Positions 45,057 through 57,700 of a stretch of DNA of 64,000 nt are shown here, in pieces; position 1 is the stretch's first letter; the number at the start of each line of letters is the position of its first letter. The notes beneath the pieces were generated by a model. That model was not told the origin of the DNA. It saw only the letters and a program-made list of their open reading frames with translations, and did not search any database. The DNA is from Acanthamoeba sp. SK_2022b. Taxonomy: Eukaryota > Discosea > Longamoebia > Acanthamoebidae. The position numbers and the translations under genes were made by a program. Location: assembly GCA_027943245.1 (NCBI GenBank), contig JANDJZ010000063.1, forward strand, positions 88,881-152,880, written 5' to 3'.

Positions 45057-47517
45057 TCAAGCCCAGAGCCATTTCATGAGGAAGTAGAAGCTGGGTCGAA
45101 TGCTCTTGGGTTCGTTCTTGTAGCAGAAGACGGTGATAGCCGACGCCAGACAGAAGAACACCACGTCGAGATGCTTCAAATTGACCAGCCACTGCGGCAG
45201 CTTGTTGTACCTGCGCTCGCAAGCAAAACCAACCATCAGCCAGGTCTTGCACCAACTTTTGCATGGAGGTGTAGCCGGGAGATGCAAGAGAAACGCACTT
45301 GATGGCTTCGTTGACGGCCGAGTTGAGCGCCTGAGGGATACAGTACATGGCAAGTTCGATGCGTCGTGATTTGGCCTGACTCCACCACACACCACACCAC
45401 GAACAGCGTTGGTAATCTGTGACTGAGCAAGAACAAAGGAGGAGAGGACATCTCTTCTACCTCGAGAAGGCAGGCCAGGCCGGAGAAGGTGAGATGGAGT
45501 CGGACCCAGAACGGCCCTCTGACGCCCGTCATGTTGTGCGCGAAGCAAGCGGCCAGCCAAGCAGCTACTCGTCACGGATGAGAATCACACACGCACGCGC
45601 GACAAGCCCATGTGAGCCACAAGACGTGCTGAGATGGTGTGAGGCAGGGAAGGGACGAGCAGTACCGGAACAGTAGACCCCGAGGAAGACAGAGGACCGC
45701 ACAATGTTGAACAGAACCCTTCGTACAAGCGACAGCGTGAACGAGGCCACACGCAGGAGGCGCCTCTTCGTGAGCACCTTGAGCATCCGCGTCACAAAGG
45801 CCTGCACCTTGTCGAGCGCCACCTGAAGGGGCTCCTTCCTCGCAGGCGGCTGCGCGGGGACGGCGGTGACATCGGCCTGGCCAGCAGGCGTCTGTTGGGC
45901 GTCGCTGGCCTCGATGAAGTCGTCGATGCTGAAGCTGCGGCTGAGGTTGGAGAAGCTGCCAGCCCGCTTGACGCTCTCCTTGACCTTGGAGGTGAGCTTG
46001 GCCAACAAGACCACCAGCGTGGTTACAATGTGCAGAGGCGCGTAGAGGGGCAGGGCGCGCTTGAAACCAGCCCAAGCAAACGTGAAGAAGTGCTGCACGC
46101 ATGTCTCGTGCGGATGCAGAACCGTGCAAATGTTGAAGTTCAGCAGATTCTGGACAAGTACGCCACACACACACACATACACACAACAGGGATTGGTGAG
46201 CATCACGATGTCCGCTTGGAAGTGGCAACAAGTGGTGAAAGAGAGAGAGAGAGAGCGAGCGAGGGGGGGGGGGGAAAGAATAGCGAGAGAAGTACTACCT
46301 GACGCGCAACCTCGGGGTCGATCTTCCTCTCCCTGGAGAAGGACTTGAGGTCGCCGAGCAGGAGCGGCAAACCAAAGTGCGTGTGCTTGATGAATCCCCG
46401 GACACGCGGGTCCTTACCGCCGTGCACTGGTGAGCAGCCGCCGGAGGCCAAGGTCAGCGCGTGGGTTCGCTTCTTCTTCTTCTTCTTCTTGAAGTGGAAA
46501 AAGAGAGAGAGAGAATGGAAGGGGAGGAACGTTGCCATTACCATTGAGGAAGTTGCGGTAGGAAGGCGCAAGGGTGTCCTGCTCGAACGCGTAGCAGTAC
46601 AGCACTACGGAGCAAGAGAGGGGCCGCGTAGCGAAGAGAGCATTAGCACATAGGAATTCCTCGCAGGCAATAACAACGTTTACACACAATGATTTGAAAA
46701 TTGCTGGGACGTAATTAATTTAATTAAGGCATATTGAATAAATAAATAAATAAATAAATGTCGGGGAAGGAGGCCTTTTTGGGGGGGGAGCACCTTGGCC
46801 TGCGGTGGCACACATGAGGAGGACGTCGAGGTGAGGGGACAGGCGAAGGATCCAGGCAGGGAGGCGCTTCTGGCGACCGAGAAGGGCGAAGAAGAACTCC
46901 ATGCTCCTCACCAGCGCATAGATGGCCAGCGTGCGGCGGTCCTCGGGGCGGACGCAGATGAGGGAGAGACCCGTCGCCGCTCCCGCCAAGAGGTCGGCAG
47001 CGGCGAAGCGGGGCTGGAGGGCGCGGACCTGGGCCAGGTCGCAAGGGTCAGCGCCAGCGTGGGCGATGATGGCCCGACGCGACAGGCACGAGACGGCCTT
47101 CCAAACGGCGGCCAGCGAGCCGAGGAAGAAGCCCCACCGGAGGTCCACGAGCTTCATCAGCTTGGACACCAGACGCTTGGGCACCTTGCCCTTACGGCGC
47201 TTGCGCAGGAGGAACCCGACCAGGTTGAGGAGCGTCTTCACGCCCGCGCCAACGGCGAAGTTGCGCCCAAAAGACCTGAGGAAGTGGGCCCCGCAGCTGC
47301 GCTCCCAGTGCACCTCGCCACAGCCACTGGCGGTCCACCGTCGCATCGTTCGCTCGACGCCCGCCTCGTCCGCCGACGCTGCCGCCGCTTCCGCCTCTCT
47401 CTCGAGCTGAAGGGCTACCATTTCGGCGGCCTCCACCGCCACCGCCTCCGTCTCTGCTTGCGCTATCACAGGCACTCGTCCGCCAGCCGCTGCCGCCGCC
47501 ACCTCAGTGTTCGACAT
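45057..47517 (-). CDS. TMEM135-like multi-pass membrane protein
   Basis: The start at 47517 (MSNTEVAAAAAGGRV) leads an Ala/Glu-rich N-terminus, then CGAHFLRSFGRNFAVGAGVK and several hydrophobic segments in a 220-residue first exon. Downstream exons carry the family hallmark VLYCYAFEQDTLAPSYRNFL (split by the intron at about 46600-46785), DPRVRGFIKHTHF, an ICTVLHPHETCVQHFF segment with paired Cys/His, WAGFKRALPLYAPLHIVTTL, and C-terminal membrane segments ending KSIRPSFYFLMKWLWA at 45057. The YAFxxDxLxxSYRxFL motif and the repeated C-H-P-H-x-x-C segment fit the TMEM135 family, which in animals is linked to mitochondria, peroxisomes and fat storage. The middle linker (about 45780-46000) is Ser/Ala/Pro-rich and probably cytosolic. 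Confidence 0.75.
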
Positions 47518-48403
47518 GTGGTGTACTTATTATTATTATTATTGTGGGTGGTTGGCAGAGAGCAAGAACGGGATTGCTCGCCAAGGGCGTTGGTGGGAAA
47601 AGCCGGCAGCTCGAGAGGGAAGCCACGTGTTGTTTGGACCCCTCTGCTGAAAACGTGAAGGAAATTGGTGGCGTAAATTCGGAACAAAAACAACAACAAG
47701 ATGGGATTCACGCTCGGATGCTTGCTAGAAGGTAGAGTGGCACGACATCTTTTTATACAGTCAACCTGTGACGTCCAGTTTTGTGGTAAGCATGTACCCT
47801 AACAACGCTTCTTCAACGTCTGTTCTCTACCAGCTGTCCTTCTCTTTGTGAATGCTTTGGCGGTGCTGAATGAACAGAGATTCTTGCAAAAGAGTACGAT
47901 TGCCCCCCCCCCCTCCCTTTCCACCTTGCAGGCAAGTTGTCTGACTGTGTTGCCCGCGGTGGTGCTGGTGGCGGCCCGCATTCACAGTTGGCTGGGCCTA
48001 CAACCCGACAGACGCGCTTGATCAGGACTCGGTAAAACAAAAGATCACTCACTTGCTCTACTCCATTCGTTTCCTTCTACGAAGTACGCCCTCCCCTTTT
48101 GCGCCCCCTTCACTGGTGCAGAGGCTGACTCACGCTTCGCGCACTTCTTGCCAGTTCCGCTGATTGGCGTTAATTCGTTGTACATCGTCTACTTGCTCAT
48201 CTTCGGATGAAGACGACAACGTCGTCCACCTGCTCTTCGTATTGAGGCTGAGGACCTCTCTCTCTCTCTCTTACCAACTCCTCCACAACTTCTCTGCACG
48301 AGTGTTGTTACTTATAAATAGACTCAACACACCACCAGCATCACGCTGGAGCTGCTAGCGTGTGTGTGTGCTACGTGTGAGAAATGCAACCACAGCACCT
48401 CTG

Positions 48404-48434
<31 letters not shown>

Positions 48435-48449
48435 GCGTGTTTGTTGTCA
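47518..48449. other. Intergenic region upstream of the TMEM135-like gene
   Basis: These 932 bases lie between the start of the TMEM135-like gene and the stop of the bZIP gene, both on the minus strand. Short frames lack domains. It contains a C9 run near 47905, a TC run near 48256 and a (GA)n run at about 48406-48432. No gene is assigned. Confidence 0.45.
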
Positions 48450-49835
48450 TCACTGCCCGGCCATCACCGCCGCTTCGGAAGCGGCAATAGGGGAAGACGA
48501 CGAATGCTGAGGAGCATCGGGAGTGGTGGCGGCGCCGGCAACACCGGCATGTTCAGATGGTGCGGAGGCATCAACCTGCTGCTCTGCACCACTGCTGCCG
48601 GCCTCACTCTCTGGTGTGAGCAACGATGACAAGGGCGCGAGCTGCTGCTGCTGCTGCTGAGGCGGCGGCGGACTCGCGGCAGGTTGCTGATGCAGATTGG
48701 CCGCGGCGGCAACGGCGGCGACGGAAGGCATGCTGAGGTGCTGCTGCGTCTCGTGCTGAGCGTGGAAGCCTAGGTTCAACAGGCCGGGCACGTTGATGCC
48801 CGCAGTCTGCAGCGCGAGTGATGAGTAGGCCTGCGCTAGCAACCGATTCATCTCGTCCACCTAAAGGTTGTTATCATCATCATCATCATCATCAGCCAGT
48901 TGTCGAGTGGAGCGAGCGAGTGAGCAATGCTTGCCTCCCCCCCCCCCATTCCACCGCAAGAGCGCACTCAAAAGAAAGAAGGGGGAGTAAACGTACTTTG
49001 TCGGAGGTGCGCAGGAGGTTCTTGAGATCTTCGTTCTGCTTGATGAAGAAGCCCAGGCGACTCTCGAGTTCGCGTATTCGGACGTCGTTGGTGTAGACGG
49101 TCTGCTTGAGCACCTTGTTCTCGGCGTCGAGCTCGTTGTTCTTGCGCTCCAGGCCACCCAGGTACTCCTTCTTTCGCTGGCGCGACAGAGCCGCTGACTG
49201 GCGGTTCTGCAGCAGCCTGGTGTGTGGCCAACCGCGCCAGTTGGTTCAAGAAGAATCGCCCCTCACGACCTAGTCCGAGATTGGGGGGCATACCGCCGTT
49301 GCCGCTTCTTGTCCCGTTCCTCTCCGACCTCACCTCCCTCTTCTCCATCCTCCGGTGCTCGCCGGGTACGTGACACTCCACCGCTCTCGGGAGACACGCT
49401 CCGCTTGGCATCGACCACGTGATGGTGGCCATTATTAATGGCGGGTGAGGATTGTAGGTCACCACCACCACCACCTCCTCCTCCTCCTCCTCCTGAGATG
49501 GAATCGCTCATTCCTCCGTGAGGGTGATGGTGATGGTGGTGATGGTGGTGATTATGTTGAAGATGCTGCTGCTGCTGATGATCAGCCGAGGGAGAAGCCG
49601 GAGCGAAAAGGGGTGCCGACTGGGCCGCGATGTTCTGGAGGGCGACCATGTCGACTACGCTGTGCTCAACATTCCCATAGTGTTGTTGCTGATCGAGGTG
49701 GTGCTGGTGATGCCGGCCCTCTTCGACAACCGATTCTTGCGGATCAACGTTGGTTACATTATTATTGTTATTATTTGTGAGGTTCGTCGTGCTATCTTCG
49801 CTCATCGGCGTGGGGCTTTGTGTTGTTGTCTGCAT
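48450..49835 (-). CDS. bZIP transcription factor
   Basis: The start at 49835 (MQTTTQSPTPMSEDS) opens a low-complexity N-terminus with Asn, Gln, His and Gly runs, common in amoebozoan regulators. An intron at about 49215-49290 separates this from the DNA-binding exon. The basic region RLLQNRQSAALSRQRKKEYL contains the bZIP signature N-x7-R, followed by a heptad-rich zipper (NELDAENKVLKQTVYTNDVR, then IRELESRLGFFIKQNEDLKN). A third exon (from about 48860) encodes a Gln/Pro/Ala/Ser-rich tail ending VMAGQ at 48450. It should bind DNA as a dimer in the nucleus. Fungal/CREB-like subfamily assignment is not attempted. Confidence 0.88.
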
Positions 49836-50129
49836 GACGAGGCGCCAGCAAGGCAGAGGAGAGTGATGACGACTGCCTCGCTGGCCCCCAAACGTCTCTC
49901 GGCGTAAGGAAACCCAGGTTTTTCTCTCGCCCGATGTTTGGCGCTAGCGCGGTGTCGCGATTTTTCCGGGAACCCCACGCACAAGCAGCCGCAGCTGCAC
50001 ACGGACATGGAGCTGCAGCACCAGCAGCCGCCCAAGGGAGCGGTAAAGGCTTCCAAGCACTTGGACATTGGCTATGAGCTCCCCTCTGCTCATTCGATTC
50101 GAGGTCGTGTGCCTGCCACACAGAATGCC

Positions 50130-53100
50130 ATGCCGCTGAAAGAAGGTATGTGATAACACCACTCCCCCCCCCAGTTGGGTGTTTGGCGCTCTTCTCTCCT
50201 TCTCTGGGCCCACAACAAGCTATGCGCGTCCATACGACCTCTCTCTCTCTCTCTCTCTCCCCCCTATGCAGTTGCTCGCTTGCCCGTGGACGGTGACAAC
50301 GTGGCCATTGCTTGCCGCAGACTTGAACGAGGCACTCTCGTGGCGGTGGGCGATACAACAACCTTGGTGTTGGACCACACGGTGCTGGAGGGACACCGCT
50401 TTGCTGTCACGCGCGTCGCGAAGGGAGAATCCCTCCTTTCATGGGGTTTACCGTTTGGCTATGCTATGTGTGACATTGGTACGTCACCACCCCTACATTC
50501 GCACACGACATCGAGACCCCGCCATTGGCTTGCCCCTTACGATCTCTTTCTCATACTTTCATTCTCCAGCGGCGGGCACCTATGTGATAAACAAAGGGGT
50601 CCTAGAGGCCTTACAAGGCCGCCACTTGGACTTCGAGCTGCCTCAGGAGCCAAACTTCTACGACGAGATACCACAATACGAGTTGAACCGGGAAACGTTC
50701 GTGCCCGCACCAGCGGTACCAGAAATGGCCTCTTCACCAGCGCGCTTGCTCGTTGGGTCACGGGCCATAATTGAATGTCCATGCATCGGCAGCTCTCTCG
50801 GCTCGATAATGGGCGCTCTTTTGCGGGCTACGAGAGGCAATCTGGTCGAGGTGTCGGCACTCGCAACTACATCATTGTACTTTCGACCAATTCGCAGTCA
50901 GGTACGGCTACCCAGCGTTTCTCTTGCTGAGTTAACATGTTAACTCAGCAGAATTGAGGCTTTCTCAGGGAGCTACTGCCAGCAGCTGGTAAAGAGGGTT
51001 CGCGCCTTCTTGGGCCATGATTTTCATTTCAAGTACAGCAACATCGATGGAATAGTGCCCGTAACTCACACTGAAGGTACCTTAGGCACACGTAAGCTGG
51101 CATTGATGTGCGTGGATATTTCTCACCAATGGTCGTGAAACGTTTGCCGCAGGGGCCGGTGATGCCGACTCCACCAATAACAGTGAGCTGGTTGTCCGTA
51201 CGCTCAGGTAGCAGTTCGCGCTCAGAAGAGAGTTCTTACCGCTTAACCGCTGAGAGATTTCCCTTCTCTACTAACACCCATCCGTCGTCGTGTCGTCGTC
51301 GTCGTCGTCGTGGTGGGGCTTAGTGGATTCATCGTCAACCCGAATGTGGGTGCCGCATTGGTCGTCGACGCTGGCTCCGAATCAGGGATCAACAACACTC
51401 ACCTGCAGGCCTACCTAGACGCACATGCCGCGGACTACGCTGTAGGTGGCCTTCCACTCAACTTCCTCACTCTGAGCAAGACTTTCGAGGAGGACTTGGC
51501 CGCCGGCATGGGGATCGTGCTTAGTTGGCTGGCCGAGGTCAACTCCTGCCAGCGAACTCAGCAACCGCTTAGCAAACTCAAGGGCACGAACAACTTGCCG
51601 TATATCCGGCGGCCCATTTGCTTCTTTATGGGCTCATCAAAACGACACAGTGGTGCTTCAGTGCGGCGGGAGCGACGCCTTCTCGGGTGTGTCTGGCAAC
51701 CCTCTGGCCGCATGGGTCGGCAAGCAGATAATCAGATATGGCGGCATGGTGGGCATGGCGGAGACGGACGAGCTGATCGGTGCTGAGGCCTATTTCCTCA
51801 AGACGGTCCGTCTCTCGTCCCTCTTTTAGGAACTCCAAACCACACGCCCCGCTCTCACTTCTTTACCCACCTGGAGAAAGAGAGAGGTGCTAAGATATAC
51901 TGATACCTGATGGGTCAAACAGGTGCGCAACATTGAAACAGCCGAGCGCTTCCTTGCTACTGTTGCCCGATTCAAGCAGCGGGTGGCTTGGCACGGAGAG
52001 TCTGCGGAAGGTAATGGCGGCGCGTAAGGGCTCGGTGGGAACATGGCAGTCGTCAGCACGCTGACCAAATGAACCGATGGAGACAAAAGCACGCACTACT
52101 CACTGAATTGACTGACCCTTGTTGCGCAGGAAATCCCTCGGGCGGCAACAAGCTTAGGGGATTGTACAATATCACGCTCAAGTCCCTTGGCGCTTCAGTC
52201 AAGCGTGACCCCGAGGTTCACATATAACCCCCGAATTGACCAGTAATTGGTGCCAAAAAGTACCAGTTGACCAAGCAAGTCATAATGGCCAATTAGGTGG
52301 CCCTCGATCATGTGATTGAATACGGCGAGCTCATGAAGGAACCTGGGTTCTATTTCATGGATAGGTAAGCTTCCTGAGGCTCTCTGGCTTCTGACGGGCT
52401 TCCATCTCATATGAGTTGTGTGGCGCCTTTCCCAGCCCCGGCAATGATATTGAGAGTATAGCCGGGCAGGTCGCAAGTGGAGCCAATATGATTTTCTTCA
52501 TCACCGGTTAGATTCACTCTTCTTGTGGCCGCCACAAATGGCTCTCTCTCTCTCTCTCTCTCTTATACTGTGTTAACCCCCTTTCGCCCCCCCCCCCCTC
52601 TGGAAATGCAGGTAATGGGAGTGTTACCAATTTCCCATTTGTGCCTACGATCAAGATTGTGACGACCACTGGCCGCTATCAACTCCTTTCCAGCGACATG
52701 GACGTCAACGCTGGGCTATATCTAGGTACTACGCGTTGGACACGTGTGTTCTACACGCCGGCGTGGCCCCCTTACTCCATTCACAGACGGGCAACCGATG
52801 GAAGAGCTCGGAGCGGAGACTCTCGACCTGCTGGTTGATGTTGCATCGGGGCACAAATCGGTGGGCGAGAAGGCGGGCCATTCTCAGGTCCAGTTGTGGC
52901 GTAACTGGAGGCAGGTAAGCAAACAAGGATTCCTGGTGCTACGAGGCGCTTTCCTTTCTCTCCCTCTGGTCGCTCATGCTGTATCTCTCTGCCTTTCGAA
53001 GGTAGGCACGGTGGACGTCAATGAAGTGAAGGAGTCCTATTCCCATTTGTACTCCGAAATCTCCAACAACAAGCGCACCATCCAGCTCAAGGGGAGAGAC

Positions 53101-54585
53101 AAAGCGACAGCACTGCGTCCGGTCACCTTCCGCGCCTGGCGCAACGATCGCGAGAACGCGAGGAACGAAGGTGAGTTGAAGAGAATTCGCGTAGACTCTA
53201 AAATAATAGGCGAATCTAATAGAATGGCTGCGTGCGGGTCGGAAACAGGAGAACCGGAATTCGTGGCTGATCGAGTTGGCCTGATTCTTCCAACCTCCCT
53301 GTGCAGCGGGCAGGTGGCGGAGCTTATCGCGCAGCACCTCAACGAAAAGCTGGCTGGACGAGGAACGAACTGCGTCACCCGATTTGTGGCTCTTCCTCAC
53401 ACCGGTATGTTTGTGCGCTTGCTGCGGCACGCACACGAACCTACCATAGGAGCTGACGTGTGTGTGTGTGTGTGTGGGGGGGGGGTTATCAATGCGCAAC
53501 GATACAGAGGGATGTGGGTGCAGCGGCGGCATCAATGAAGATGTCTACGCTCAGACCCTGCTGGGTTATCTGATCCATCCCCTGGTGAGCTCGGCGTTGC
53601 TGCTGGAGCACGGCTGCGAGAAGACTCACAATCACGCCATGATGGAGAAGCTCCAGCGCATGAACATCCCCGTCGACAGATTTGGTTGGGCCAGCGTGCA
53701 GCTTGACGGAGGCATTGAAAAGGCCAAGCAGCGCGTTGAAGACTACTTTCTCAGCGCGCTCAAGATAGAAGACGACGCTGCACTCGAGAAGGCGAGGCTG
53801 CTTGGCGACAAGCACGAGGTTGATCTAGGCCAACTTCGTATTGGCTTGCTCGCTGCTTTGCAGCCCCGCTGCGCCATACCGCCGGAAGTGGCGAAGGCGT
53901 TTGCTGCCGTGGCCAAGACAATCGCCAACCAGGGCGGCGTCGTGGTCGTGCCCTCCACGCCGGGGCTCCTTTCGGACAACATCTTCGTCAACGAGATCGT
54001 CGACACTCAGATCCTGGGTCCTTCGCTTCTCTATGGCCAGACCTGCCAGGTACCTGCACTCAGGACGACTCCCTATAAGCTGCAGCTCGAGCTGACCCAT
54101 GGCCATGGTTGCCTTCGGTTCTGCTCTCTGATGCCACAGGGCAAGCCCGGACATTTCCACGTCATGCAGAATCCCACGTCTCACTGGGTGGAAACACTGA
54201 CCGGTATTGGGGACAATGCGCACCATCTGATGAAGCGGCACTAACGGAACGGCTTGGTTGTGCTTGGGGGGGGGGAGCAGGGCTGGGAGCAACTGGCGTC
54301 GAGGTGCTGGTGGCGTTTGTGCCGGCATCGAGTCGTCCGCAGCAGGCGAACCCGTTGGTGCCTCTCCTTCAGGTGACTTACGTGGAGAGCGACGGTTGGG
54401 AGGAGGGTGGCCCCTTGGCAGATTTCGACCTATGTCTGCAGGCTGGCGCCAGCGCGGCAAGCCATGGTCAGCAGTTGCTGGAGCTGGTCGCAGCAACGGC
54501 GTCCCTTACCTACACGCCCAAGCTCTTCCGCCAGGGCAACGTTGACTTCCAGCTCACTCGCGGAGATCTTGGTGTGTCGCTTTAA
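50130..54585 (+). CDS. Tandem-duplicated UxaA/GarD-like hydro-lyase (altronate/galactarate dehydratase family)
   Basis: The start is placed at ATG 50130 (MPLKE), whose exon splices (intron 50146-50271) to [19 protein letters not shown]. An SAF domain follows ([27 protein letters not shown]), then the first UxaA-like core: [68 protein letters not shown] and [11 protein letters not shown] second core begins near 52990: [57 protein letters not shown] and WASVQLDGG, ending [13 protein letters not shown] at TAA 54583-54585. In the first core the conserved HTEGCG reads HTEGAGDAD across an exon join, so its Cys is lost; the second core keeps it. The substrate is likely a sugar acid. An alternative last exon could extend the gene to TGA 54781 through an intron starting at 54572. 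Confidence 0.78.
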
Positions 54586-54777
54586 GAAAGTGGCTGCTGA
54601 ACGACCGGTTGTTGGAGGGTAGTCTCATGTTGTTGTTGTTGTTGAACCAACAGACACACCGGAGCCGGAGTGCAATTTCGCGTTTTTCAGTGAGCCGCGC
54701 TTGACGTCCACTTACAAGAGAGCAGTCCAGTACGGGGCAGTAAAGAAACAAACCCTGGCAAGAACGTACCGCCCAAC

Positions 54778-57700
54778 ATGAGCAGTAAGGGTTCAACCTC
54801 TGGTGCCCCAACCCTCCGTTTTCTTGGTTTTTTTTTTCAAAAAAAAGATAACGTTTTATATGATATAATTAAGATATAAAAAAAATATTTTTATTTTCGC
54901 TAAAACGGTTAACAACAGATTAACTAATAACGAAAAAAATAAAAAATAAATAAAAAATTCACCGTTGTTGCGGCAGGCCCCTCGTCGCCTTCGCTGTCCA
55001 CCCAGGTGGTGTCGCCTCCACCATCACCAGCAGTAGCGCCTGTGACGAAAGCAAAGTCTGGCAGGCGGCAGTATTCGGAGGCCACCTGGCCCGACCCCAC
55101 CGCGCCGCCGCATGCCTCGCCGCAGGTAGACGACGTCTCGCGGCTCAACGCCACCGATGTGGAACGCGTGTTCGAAGTTCGGACGGCGGACGACATCAAG
55201 GCCATCCTGCGCCTCGCCGCCGAAGAGGGCAGACAGGTGTCAGTGCGCGGTACGCAGCATTCGATGGGCGGACACACCATCGCGCCCGGCGGCTACGTGG
55301 TGGACATGCGCCACTTTGATCGCCTGGCCTATGACCCCGCCGCCCAGGTCGTCTCGGCCGAAACGGGCGCCCACTGGACGGACCTCATCCACTACCTCAA
55401 CCAGTTTGGCCTCTCGCCGCGCACGATGCAGAGCTACTCGAGCTTCTCCGTCGGCGGCACGGTGAGCGTCAACGCGCATGGCATCACCACCGACCACTGC
55501 CTGGCCGAGTCCATCGTCAGCTTCACTCTCATCACCGCCGACGCGCAACAGGTGGTGTGCAGCCGCACGGCCGATGACGACGACGCGCGGGAGCTTTTCT
55601 CGCTTGCCATCGGCGGCTACGGTCTGTTTGGCATCATCACGGAGGTCACGCTCAAGGTGAATCCCAACCTCCACCTCGAGCTCGATCTGCTGCGTGTGGC
55701 CCCGAAGGACTTTGGGCGGGTCTACCGGAGCCTGCTCGCCGCGGACCCGGACAAGGGCGGCGACGTCGACATCAAGATGGCTCGGCTGGACATCACCAAC
55801 CTGGAGCACATCGAGCTCTACGTGTTCCGTCGGGCGTCGTCGATGAAGACCGTGTCGCCGCTCGATCTTGAGCCGCGCGAGATGTCGCTCAGCTCCCAGC
55901 TCATCTACAAGTGGCTGGCGCCCACGCTGCAGGAGCTGCGGTTCACTGTGGAACGCACGCTCGGCACCGCCTTTGACTGGAGCCAGACCAACGATCGGAA
56001 CGGACTCATGTACGAGAGCGCGGTGCCGCTAGCACGCCTCTACTCGCCGCTCCTCCATATCGACGACACCTTCATCCTGCAGGAGTACTTCGTGCCCCAG
56101 AAGTGCTTCCTCCGCTGGGTCGAACAGGCCAAGCCCATCTATCGCCGGATCGCCCAGCACGCGCAAGTGAGTCTCCTCAACACCACCATCCGCTTCGTCC
56201 ACCACGACACCGAGACCGCGCTCGCCTATGCTCGGAGCCCAGGAGGCGTCTACGCGTTTGTGCTCTACTACCGCATCCGCCGCACGGTCGACGCCGACGA
56301 GGCCCTCAAGCGCTTCCACGAGGAGCTCACGGAGGTGACGCTCAGCGTGGGCGGCACCTTCTACCTGCCCTACCGCCACCACTACTCCTTTGAGCAGCTC
56401 GAGCGGGCCTACGGCCGCAACACGCTGCTCCGGTTCCTTGAGCGCAAGGAGAAGTACGACCCAGGCTGCCTATTCTCCTCCCTGTGGCTTCGCAAGTACG
56501 GCTCGGCCTACGCTTCCGACGCCTACCGCACGCTCATCCTCAAGGGCTTGCCCAAGTCGTCCTCGCGCTCCGACAGCTCTTCCTCTTCCTCTTCCTCTTC
56601 CTCATCGTTGGTGCCTTCGCTGGCGTCAGCGGGTACCAAGATATTTGATTCGTCGTTTGAGGTGCCGCTGGTGAGCGAACGTCGCAGGGACTCGTATCGT
56701 AAGCTCTTCCACAACGCCCTGCTGCGGCGTCAGTTCTTGGAGGAGTTCCTCGTGCACGTGTTCAACATCGAAGACCCCAGCACCCTCTTCCGGCTCATCT
56801 CTCAAGCCGTGTGGGAGCCCGACAACGCCACCGATCTCGACGTCTACGCCCATCTGCAGGCCGCCCTCGCCACGTTCGTGCGCCCTCTTCTCTTGGTCCC
56901 AATCACCCGGGCGAGCGTCCTTACACAGTAAGGCGATTTGATGTGGCGGGGGGGGGGTTGGTTGTTGGTTGTTGGTGGTTGGTGGTTGGTGGTTGGTGGT
57001 TGGTGGTTGGTGGTTGGTGGTTGGTGGTTGGTGGTTGGTGGTTGGTGGTTGGTGGTTGGTGGTTGGTGGTGGCCTAATTTGACCGCACAGGGAAAGCTCG
57101 GGCCCGGTCAACATGCTGAGGAAGACGTGGCGCCAGCTGAAGCAGCTGCGGGACCAAAAAGAGGAGATCGCCCGCGAGACGGTCGCAATCATGTCGCGGT
57201 TGGGCAAGGTAGGCCAACTGCACGACTACGTGAGCATTGGCGACAACGGCAAGATGGTCCTGCCACTGCGGGAGGCGCTGGGCATGCGGGGCCAGGTGTG
57301 GGTCGTGCACGATGTGCGACCCGAGAGCTCGGAGATTCCCATCGTGCTCGAGCGCGGGAGCGTGGAGCCTCTCGGTCACTTCGTTCTGGTCGACTATCAG
57401 GATGTGACCACGCCCCGCTGGGCCATCCCGGACGAGTCGGCCGACCTCGTAACCATGAACCAGGGCCTCCATCATCTACCGCAGACGGATATCATGAAGT
57501 TCCTTGCCGAAGTGCGTCGCATTCTACGTCCGGGCGGCCTCTTCATCGTCCGCGAGCACAACGCCCGTCCTGTCACCCCCAGTGTACCGACCCCGCCATC
57601 GTTACTTGCGCCCTAAGCACCACTGCCTCAGCCAGTTCTGTCCCGTGCGTGTGCGTGATGGTCGATATCACACAGAAGGACGGCACCCCCACGAGTGAGC

